Below are positions 56,114 through 64,000 of a stretch of DNA of 64,000 nucleotides, one piece after another. The stretch is taken from assembly GCA_963682055.1 (NCBI GenBank), contig OY821741.1, forward strand, positions 7,881,501-7,945,500. The letters are read 5' to 3'. Position 1 is the first letter of the stretch. Every line of letters starts with the position of its first letter. The stretch comes from Primula veris. Lineage: Eukaryota; Streptophyta; Magnoliopsida; Ericales; Primulaceae. The position numbers and the translations under genes are program-made. Under the pieces are notes generated by a model. That model was not told the DNA's origin and did no database searches. It saw only the letters and a program-made list of their open reading frames with translations.

Positions 56114-57288
56114 AGGAGTAAAGTGGTCATCATCTCGTCCTCCCTCGGCCAGATGTGCCTGAGCTGGAGCTTTCCTCTTCCCTTTGCCCTTGAAGTTTCT
56201 CGGAGGGGGGGGGGGGGGTCCTTGGGCTTAACAGCGCCTTTATTGTCATAACAGTCCGCGGCACGATGGCTGGTCCTGTTACACACAAAGCAGGTTCCTG
56301 TAAATTTCTTTGCGACAATAGCACTGCCTCTGTTGTCAAAACGTTTCCGTTTGACGTTGGAGCTTTTGACCACATTGGCCTTTGCCATCGGGATGTTAGC
56401 ACCACCGACTCTCCTCACGGATCGACGGTTGCTCACCTCGATATTGAGCTTCTCAATGAGCCCCTCCAGCCTCATTTCCTTTCGCTTGTGCTTCAGGTAG
56501 TTTTGAAAGTCTTTCCAAGACGGTGGCAATTTATCAATCATGAGTGCCACCTGGAAAGCCTCATTAATCACTAGCCCCTCAGCCTCAAGGTGATGGTAAA
56601 TGAGTTGGAGCTCCTCAACTTGCTCCATGACACCCCTGCTGTCAGTCATACGGTACTCATGAAAGTCCGTGACAACAAATCTCTTTGTGCCAACGTTGTT
56701 CACTTTGTACTTGTTTTCGAGAGTCTCCCATAGCTCCTTTGCAGTAGCTTTGGCCTCGAAAACACTGAACAGCGTGTCATCTAGAGCACACAGGATATAG
56801 TTCTTGCATAGGTAGTCGGCATGTCTCCATGCCTCAACCGCAGAGAATGACTGCTCGTCCAGATCGTCCTCGCTTAGGACAGGAGCAGTCTCCTTAAGAA
56901 ACCTGGTCAGATTCAGGATCGTGAGATAAAACAGCATATTTTGCTGCCAACGTTTAAAGTTGTCTCCCCTGAATTTTTCCGGTTTCTCCAGATGAGAAGT
57001 CGGCAAAGTAGGCACAGCCGAATACATCGGTGCCTTGCCCTTGGACGCAGCCTTGGCTCTTGCCACAGCCTTAGCTGCGGCCTTGGCCGTGGCCACTGCT
57101 TCGGCCGCAGCCTCAGCTTTGGCCGTAGCATCTGTAATGGCCGCAGCCGCGGCGGCCTCAGCCGCTGCAGCTACGTCATCGGCGGTAGCCCCCACAATCG
57201 CATCGCCCCCAGTGTTATGGACATCTCCACCAACCACTGGGTCATGCTCACTTCCGATAGGCAACTGAATAGGCGACGTGTTTGTCAT
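56098..57288 (-). pseudogene. Copia 3 gag
   Basis: From ATG 57288-57286, placed right after TTTCAG, which may be a splice acceptor. The N-terminus has an unusual Ala-rich repeat (AAAEAAAAAA..., residues about 35-85), then LEKPEKFRGDNFKRWQQNM, the gag helical core (FHEYRMTDSRGVMEQVEEL, KLPPSWKDFQNYLKHKRKEM), and a zinc knuckle CFVCNRTSHRAADC. At a run of 14 C (plus-strand G 56205-56218) the frame shifts and the frame is lost; the correct continuation into protease is readable in another frame. Confidence 0.85.
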
Positions 57289-58975
57289 CTGAAACGACAA
57301 CACAAAACATATGAGATACGTGTACAATAAATTCTATAAACAAACACCAAAACTGATATTTGGGTTTGTAAAAGAATTATCAAACAAATAATAAAATTAA
57401 ACTTTTTTTATCCTTTTAAATATCAATACGTTGATTATAAAAGGGTTGAATGATTCTTATCGAATACCAATACGGTTGGTATCAACAAGATTCAAAAACA
57501 AAAAATTAAAACTGTTTGGAATTTTTTTTTAATTCAATTTCTAATATGATTTAGAATTGAAAACAAAAAAGTATTATTCCTTATAAAACTAAATAATTGT
57601 ATTAATTAATACACGAAAGAAACAACAGAATATCGGTTAAGATTGTTGGTTTCCGTGTACGAAATAACAATTAACAATAATTAAAGGACTAAACAATAAT
57701 TAAACAAAACCAGTGTAATCTTTATTAATTTCCAATTGGAATAGAATAAACTGATTACAACATGTATGTACTGAAAAGTAATTAAAGCAAACGTTATTCA
57801 GATTATTATTAATTAATAATCTGATGTACTGATTTGCAATTAATAGAAACTGTCGGTCTGGAAAGTATAAACTTAACAGCCAGACTGTTCTGTTTTAAAT
57901 TGAAAGTACAGGAATGAATTGAAACTATTCTAATTACAGAATTAAATTACATAATAGTAATTACAGCAAAAAACAGAACTTTAAACTAATTACAGAAAGG
58001 TACAAACAGAATAGAAAAGCTACAGCTAAGTACAGCAAATTAAAATACTGAATTGGAAAAAACAGAATGTAAAAAACATAATTTAAGTGCGGAAAATAAA
58101 TGGACAGAATGTAAATAACAATTAGACGAGGCTACTGTTAACAGTATGCCCTTAACCGATATTCGTCCAACCACCTTGATGTTTCTGGTTGCGTTGGCGC
58201 TTCGATCCCAAGGTACAACGTCTCTCGGATGACTCGCCAGAAACTGGCGACGAGTCAAGGTTGAGCTTTTGTTAGGAGGTTCTCTCTGGTTTCTAAAATG
58301 CTATGTAAAAATATATGCTGCTGGTTTTAGACAGAAGAGAGATATGATTTTCGTGTGTTCGAATGTGAGGGGATGGCAGCCTCTTTATAGAGGAATTTTG
58401 AAACCGCATAATTTAATGGTCATTTAATTCTGGGAGTTACATCCCCAGAATCCGCCTCCATTACTGCTGGAGTTTCAAACTTTCTGGAACTCTAGGGACT
58501 GCTCTTGCAAATATGCAAAAGTCCTTTTTCAGATTAGTACAAAACCCAAGACCCAAGACCCGAGACCCGAGCAAGCGCGCGCGTGTGTGGTACACACTAA
58601 CCCACTCATGGGTATGTGGACTTGATTAGTTTACCAACTACATGGGATGGACTTGTATATATAGTGTAAAAATCAACCTTGTTTTTACAATGTGGGATAA
58701 CCCTCATGGTTTATTCCCACTTTCTACTCCATTTTCCAGATTTCGGTTTTTCCCTCTTTCGAGTACCAACCTTCGAGTCCAATTATCATTCACACCCTTC
58801 CTCCGAATAGGTCATGCGATATACCGTTGCAAAGCTCGTCGTACGAGCTACTCAAACAGTTTGAGTATGGCCTCAGAAAAACTGAGTAGTCGCATCGAAA
58901 ATTGACTCAAAGATGGTCCCTGACCACTTGGAACAACCATGTTTAAAAACATGTTTTCCTACAATTTTTCCAACA
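57289..58975 (-). repeat. Copia 3 5' LTR and leader
   Basis: The minus-strand start TGTTGGAAAAATTGTAGG at 58975 marks the LTR. A CTATAAAGAGG box (about 58381-58394) could be the core promoter, with U5/leader following. Lower part (57290-58050) is AT-rich leader, possibly an intron ending at TTTCAG before the gag ATG. No second LTR exists for comparison, so the boundary is unknown. Confidence 0.55.
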
Positions 58976-60022
58976 AATTTTTTATTTTACTCCGAAATTA
59001 ATGCTCGAAAACTAAAAAAATCAACCTAAATGTAGATTTTTGCATTTCAACCTTTCCCCCTTTTGAAAAGCCATAAAATCTAGGATAGCAAACATTCCAT
59101 GCTTTTTCGTTGCAAAAAAGATAAACAAAATAATTAAAAAAAACTTGTACCGGCCAAACACTCATTAAGTTGGAATAAAAAATAAAAACGAAATTATTTC
59201 AATACGGTCTCGCTGTCAAACATATTTGAGTATATGTCTCGTTTTAGTTCAGCTATTTAAGTATATGTCAAACATATTTGAGTATATGTCAAACATAAAA
59301 GACTTTAATAGTCTGTTTTCATTCATTTGTTACGATCTCTCCCCTTCTAGAAAATTACTCATCATCTTCCCAAATCAAAGATAACAGACACAGTCAGATT
59401 GAAAATTGACCATAACGGAGGCGATACGACGACGATGGCTTCTTTATATATAGACAACGACCGCGGAGGCTGTTGAGGAAACAATGGAGGAATAGAGTTG
59501 TTATTGTTTTAAATTTTGTGTTTTACTAACTCAAAAGATCTCTAAGTCTTAAAAACATATTAATTATGTGACCTATATAACTTGAAGAAAGAAACAATTG
59601 TATTTTAAGACGAATATGGACTAATGTAAAAATGGATTAAAATGACTAAAACTATTTTTTTAAATGACTATGTTTTTTAGATTGACTAATATTGTTTTCA
59701 AATTCATTGAAACTATTTTTAGAATGACTCAAAACGACTTATACAAAACTTTCAGAAATGACTCAACTATTTCCGAAATGACTTAAAATGACTAAAAAAT
59801 GTTTTTTTTTAATTATGGACTGTTTTCGGATTTTTTTGGAAGGTGAAATGACTAGAAAGAACTTTTTTTTTCTTAAAAAAAAGGACTAAAAAGAAAAATA
59901 TTAGGAGTACTACATTTTATATATAAATTAATATTTTATATAATTGATATATTTTATATTTTATATAATTTGTTTCTCTTTCTCAACATCAATGAGATGA
60001 TTGACAGCCTGTGTTGCTTTAG
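58976..60022. other. Duplicated block A upstream part, unit 3
   Basis: Sister of 35641-37033, about 360 bp shorter. No gene supported. Confidence 0.5.
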
Positions 60023-60536
60023 GTTTATTCCAGAGGCATACATGCCTTCGGCCTTATTGCTTGGACTGGTAATTAATGATGTGTTATATATGAGGTATTA
60101 AACTTCTTTTATTATGAGTTGTTCAACACCTTACTAATTAAATTCATCATTATTATTTATTGGTAAGGTATTTTAATGTATAGCCCTTCATTAGAATTAA
60201 TTGGTACAAGAAAGATTGCCCTTGTTTTTATAATTCAAAACTCAATTACGCGATCGTATTGGTCTTTTTGCAGACTTAGAATAATTGCACAAGGCAAGGG
60301 TTTCCGACTAGACAACACTGGGCTGTTTCCGTCTACTCACGGTTCTGGTGATAAACAAGTACGTACACTTGCTAGTTTTGATTTTTCTATCAAAAATACC
60401 CCTTTGTTTGCGCTTTTGTTTAAATATAATTATTTGTGCAGGGTACAAGAGCCCGCAGAAGTCTGCATTTTAAGACGAAAGAGAAGTATTCAACTTCTTA
60501 AGATTTCCATGGCTTGAACCACATGAGAGGAACTTG
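60023..60536 (+). pseudogene. DNA polymerase lambda 3' fragment, copy 2
   Basis: Exons 60023-60094, 60274-60358 and 60442-60536, homologous to 37034-37562. Shares the TAAT duplication in the first exon. The second exon is open here (LRIIAQGKGFRLDN), whereas copy 1 has a stop. The third exon is frameshifted by a lost base in AAGACGAAAG and has a TAA in the CTTCTTAAGATT segment, where copy 1 is open. Introns are retained, so capture was at DNA level. Confidence 0.75.
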
Positions 60537-60746
60537 TGTTATTCGTTTTAGCCATGTTGTGCATATAGGTTTTCTCCACCTTGTTTTGTACTCTGTATAA
60601 GAACACCAACTCCGCTTTTTGCTAGCTATTGGATAATATATGCCAGCCCTTCTTTTTCTTTGACTAGTTTTTTTTTTTTTTTTTTGGCTAGATTAAGCTT
60701 GTTGAATATATAGTACATCAGAAGGACCCACGATTGTATATGTAAA

Positions 60747-60983
60747 TTCTGTGTTTATATGCAAGTTCATGAACAAGCAGTGTTAGATATAAACAGATGG
60801 AGAAAGAAAATTCAGATTTGCGGAAAACATGATTATCATAGATGGTTTCATATAAATTATCCCGAATCATTGATAATGATGATAAGTTTTTGTCATGAAA
60901 ACAAAAACCTCGTGCTTTCGAATGTTAATTTTGTGATCAGGAGACTCCTGCAGTTAACCAATCTGTTCGATCTAAATGAATAA
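60747..60983 (+). other. Duplicated open segment of unknown nature, unit 3
   Basis: Sister of 37690-37937; 74-residue open frame starting at MQVHEQAVLDINRW with few substitutions. Not recognised. Confidence 0.35.
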
Positions 60984-61134
60984 GTTACTTTGCAGTTTCA
61001 GCAAAAGCCCTCCTATTGCATCCCCATTTCGGCCTCACTCGCTAAATCTAGATGATCCCAGAACTTGACTGTTTGAATCTTATGCGAAAACGGGCCCTCG
61101 GTTGATCAATTAAAAGGCAGGACTAAATGGCCTT

Positions 61135-61915
61135 TTCTAACCATCTAGGTAGATGTAGTGAATCTTTCATCCCAAGTTTTACGAAGAAAATGCCGTATAG
61201 AATGTGCAACAAGAACACGAAGAAGCCACAATTGAGCACAAGCTGTTAGAGAAAAACAAAAGGATTTAACTCGTTTTCAGATAATATAACACAGAAAATA
61301 AGCAGAAAGTTAATTGTTTATACATACCAGGGTACCAAAAATAGTGTATATCGTGTTCATTGACGGAATAGCATTAATCCCAAGAGACGTAATTATGAAT
61401 GTAAGAGAAGTGTGTATGTTTATAGTGATCTGCAAACAAAAAACAAGGAAATTAAAGATTACTTGAGTTAGAGTAAAGGAAGAACCTAGTATGGTTAAGA
61501 CTTGAGAGTAATTAATTACCAAAGCGAGTATGTTTTCTCTTATAAAGAATGAGGATATCAAAACATACCCTACAGCACCAAAAGCTCGAACCTGAAATTT
61601 AAAAAAACTGAAACTTATGTTAAAAGTAACATGTGATGGAGAATATACGTGTACTAAAATGAAGAAAAGAAACCAAAGAGAGGGGATTCAAACGTTACAA
61701 TAGCGCATAAGATGACTGAAATACCCCAATTTGTCCCCAAGCTGAGAAAAATTTAATTCAGACTTGTTAGACAAAGACAAACTGGATAATTCGACAAGTA
61801 ATAAAATCAGAATGAACGAAAATTAGATACAAGTAAATCTAGATAAATGTTCAAGAAAGTTTACCTCCATAAAGTACCCATAGTGAGGCCAAGCAAACCA
61901 TGCATTAGCTACAAA
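61135..61915 (-). pseudogene. Polytopic membrane protein fragment, copy 2
   Basis: Sister of 38101-38868 with the same five exon-like blocks; the 34-codon hydrophobic exon is at about 61328-61429 and reads INAIPSMNTIYTIFGTL as in copy 1. Family unknown. Confidence 0.4.
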
Positions 61916-62369
61916 AGAAAATACAATTTCATTAAGTATGCAAAGAAGACAGTGCTATAGCATATTGTATCGAAAAGATGTTAGACAAATAAGAAAACTT
62001 CGGTCGATGGAACATTGCTCTGATACTAAGTGGAAATAAACTACAGTTTAACTACACGATCATGGCCCACAACGTCACTTGCATGCATTGACCTAATATA
62101 TAACTACTCGCTGGGCTCGCCTTAACTAACTAGTTCAGCCATAGGGCATATCCGGTAAGAAGCAAGTATTAAAGGGTTTCAGAAAGCAGTGTTTTAGGTA
62201 TTGATATTTTCCGATCAGATTTAAAGAAAGGCTAATGATGAGAAAACAATTAATATACCTTCAATGCAGTTTAAAGCCTTTTTGTTAGAGCAGCTTCGCT
62301 AAGTTTATTTATTGATAATTGACGTTCCTTATCAGAGTGTTCGCCAGCAATGTTCTAAATCTCCTGCCC
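61916..62369. other. Block A/B junction, unit 3, with deletion
   Basis: At about 61975 the sequence jumps from the equivalent of 38935 to that of 39750 in unit 2, an 810-bp deletion joined within AAAGATG-like sequence. No gene supported. Confidence 0.6.
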
Positions 62370-63075
62370 TTGGTCCCAATGAAATTTTCTCCTTAACTGT
62401 TTGATGATAAACTTCAAGGGGTCAATAAATTGGCTAAAAATTAAAACCCTTTCTTTATTTGCCACGCTGAGTCTTATCAGTTCTACTAAGAATTTGGTTT
62501 TGACACCTTGAATTATGGGAGTTTCTTTTTTAGATGAATAGTCAAAGGAAAAAAAGGCAGGGTGAACAGCTTAATAGGACAGTAAATTTTCTTTTTTCAG
62601 AAATGTTATTTTACTGTTAGCGACGAAATCAAGGAGGGTTTCCTGCTGGTAACTGGGTTTCAAAACAACAACAAAGTCTGGTAATTCCGGAAGTTTTTCT
62701 TTCAGAATACTGCCTTTGTATACGTGTACAAACTCGCTAATCATTTTCTTTAGTTCTTCAAGCTTCTGGTCATCATTTTTCCCAATACTATTTGTCATCG
62801 AAGCCCATTTCTCTATCCCATTCCCCGGGTTTCGATAATTGATCTCATCAGAAAATTTTGGCCGAACCATACAAAAAGTGTTCAAAAATTCCTCAAAATT
62901 ATTTTGAAATGGAGTCCCGGAGAGCATTATTCTTCTTTCGGTTTGAACATCCCGGAGAAAGTACCGCTTATCTGGTAAATCACTTATTCGCTTAAAAATG
63001 CGCATCTTCCTGATCATCGGCTTCATCTTCTTCATCTTTATCTTCTGCCTCTTCAGCACCAACAACGTTCATCTT
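62370..63075 (-). pseudogene. CLASSY-like SNF2 ATPase fragment, copy 3
   Basis: 63065-62571 gives 164 residues with RRIMLSGTPFQNNFEEFL, FVHVYKGSIL and LPELPDFVVVLKPS (two changes from the LPGLRD of copies 1 and 2), ending at the same stop after ENLLSY as copy 2. Further coding-like sequence follows to about 62370. Followed directly by TR-GAG copy 4. Confidence 0.7.
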
Positions 63076-63170
63076 TATAGTTAAAACTGTCACGTTTAAT
63101 ATCTTTCAGACAACAGGTAAAGACTCGGACTACATAACCAGCTAACATGTGTTTATTATAAAATAGGAGT

Positions 63171-63462
63171 TGTTGAAAATTGTAACTTGTTTTGCTTTTA
63201 ATATTAGTCTTTATATTTGTTTAAGTTATAACTCTTGAGTTTCATGAGTTCATGGGTTCATGGTTAATAATTATGTAACCTATGGAAGTTTTTAATTTCT
63301 ATTATAAATGTTTGGAGTCTTATCGAATTCCAACATAAGTATAAATAGATGTTATTTTTCCATTTGTAATGACCCACCAAAAAAGAAGAGATTATAATAA
63401 AAAGTTTATTCCCCATTTTATTGTTATGAGGTTTCTCTTTCCGGCCATCCATATTTCCAAAA
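63171..63462 (+). repeat. 5' LTR of TR-GAG copy 4
   Basis: 292 bp starting TGTTGAAAATTG; the terminal CA is changed to AA. Contains a GTATAAATAG box. Confidence 0.8.
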
Positions 63463-64000
63463 TTGCTATCAGAGCTTGAAAGATCATAAGGGGTCATGGA
63501 AGCCATGTAATTTGTATGCAAGAACTTGATGTACTCGAATTACAAAAGGTTGAGTACAATCATAAGGTCTTATCTCGAAGGATGTGATTTATGGGACGTG
63601 GTGGACGAAACACAACAAGATGGCCTAAGCAAAAAAGTCTGAGAAATTAAGGAGAAGAGAGCAATTTTCATCTTAGAAAGATCCATACACCCAAAAATTT
63701 GGAAGGAGATAGAAAATTAAAAGTCTCCGAGTGATGTTTGGAAAATGTTCAAGGTGATCGTCTCAAAAAAAGATACGTGACTTTACCCAAAGAGTATTGG
63801 GTGGAATGTTTTGAAAGAGATGAGTTTTCTATGAAATAGTGTGAAAATGAAGAAAGTGAGCAAATTTCGAATTTGTGCGAAAATGATGAAGGTAAAGAGG
63901 TGGATAGTAAAATTTGTTAAAATAAAGAAGATGAAAGAATGGTTGGTGAAAGCGAAGAGTCTATAAATGGGAAACAAGATAAGCGAGATGATAATAAGTT
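63171..64000 (+). mobile_element. TR-GAG-type LTR element, copy 4 (3' part outside window)
   Basis: 5' LTR 63171-63462, primer-binding site TTGCTATCAGAGC from 63463, gag-like sequence from about 63528. The gag has TGA at 63640-63642, where copies 2 and 3 have CGA, and shares the TAA at about 63718 with copy 2. The left flank (ATAGGAGT) is the same as in copy 3, behind the CLASSY fragment. Confidence 0.85.

Larger units (their letters stand above)
52734..58975 (-). mobile_element. Copia LTR retrotransposon 3, 3'-truncated
   Basis: On the minus strand: the 5' LTR starts at 58975 (TGTTGGAAAAATTG; the unit 2 homology resumes at 58976), gag 57288-56098, pol 56113-53117, then about 380 bp of 3' untranslated sequence ending at the microsatellite, with no 3' LTR. 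I could not place the inner edge of the 5' LTR or a primer-binding site. Gag and pol contain many stops and frameshifts. Gag pattern and order suggest an Ivana/Oryco- or Tork-like copia; lineage uncertain. Confidence 0.8.

Noticed and set aside
56941..57330. Plus-strand frames rich in Ala, Arg and Ser over copia 3 gag
   Set aside because: Antisense of the Ala-rich repeat in gag.

Overview
This is a repeat-rich, AT-rich stretch of a plant nuclear genome. The evidence is Ty1/copia LTR retrotransposons with plant-type primer-binding sites (complementary to initiator-Met tRNA), CACTA, Mutator and Tourist-like MITEs, and intron-containing fragments of plant CLASSY, SCAI and DNA polymerase lambda genes. 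A eudicot is likely; I cannot name the family. I see no gene that is clearly complete and functional outside the retroelements, and no bacterial or organellar signal.

Layout. The backbone is a tandem segmental duplication. The repeated unit runs: DNA polymerase lambda 3' fragment, membrane-protein fragment, CLASSY-like SNF2 fragment (minus strand), a 2-kb gag-only LTR element (TR-GAG type), about 1.9 kb of AT-rich spacer, SCAI fragment (minus strand), an (ATT)n tract, a CACTA MITE, more spacer, a Mutator-like MITE, and exon remnants of a basic protein. Parts of four units are visible. The TR-GAG copies lie at 1-1165 (cut by the window), 10169-12103, 40953-42913 and 63171-64000 (cut). Unit 1 is rearranged: its homology stops inside the CACTA MITE at about 3768, and unit-specific sequence follows to 6046.

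Later insertions. A 2,565-bp solo LTR (6827-9391, TSD ATTTT) splits the first CLASSY fragment. A nested pair interrupts unit 2: an outer copia element (19766-34730, TSD CATAA, identical 184-bp LTRs, decayed coding region) contains an inner, young Sirevirus-like copia element (23958-34110, TSD GTTCA, LTRs 1234 and 1246 bp). The inner element carries gag, pol and an extra ORF behind pol. A third copia element (about 52740-58975) lies in unit 3, is heavily mutated and lacks its 3' LTR.

Main observation. The inner Sirevirus-like element carries a short motif of the form GTTNNAAC (often the palindrome GTTGCAAC), arranged mostly in triplets at an exact 12-bp pitch. It occurs at about 18 places: both LTRs, the pol-to-3'ORF spacer, the start codon of the extra ORF, and inside the gag and pol coding sequence. 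The two LTRs differ in length by exactly one 12-bp unit. I know of no standard annotation that explains it; a dedicated DNA- or RNA-binding site is the leading idea.

Other points: the TR-GAG element sits at every unit junction with unmatched flanks, so it may be the recombination substrate that built the array; the (ATT)n tract has 7, 18 and 32 units in successive copies; and a roughly 570-bp block is identical between units 2 and 3 although its flanks differ. Most frameshifts in the three large elements fall in homopolymers, so some may be assembly errors.
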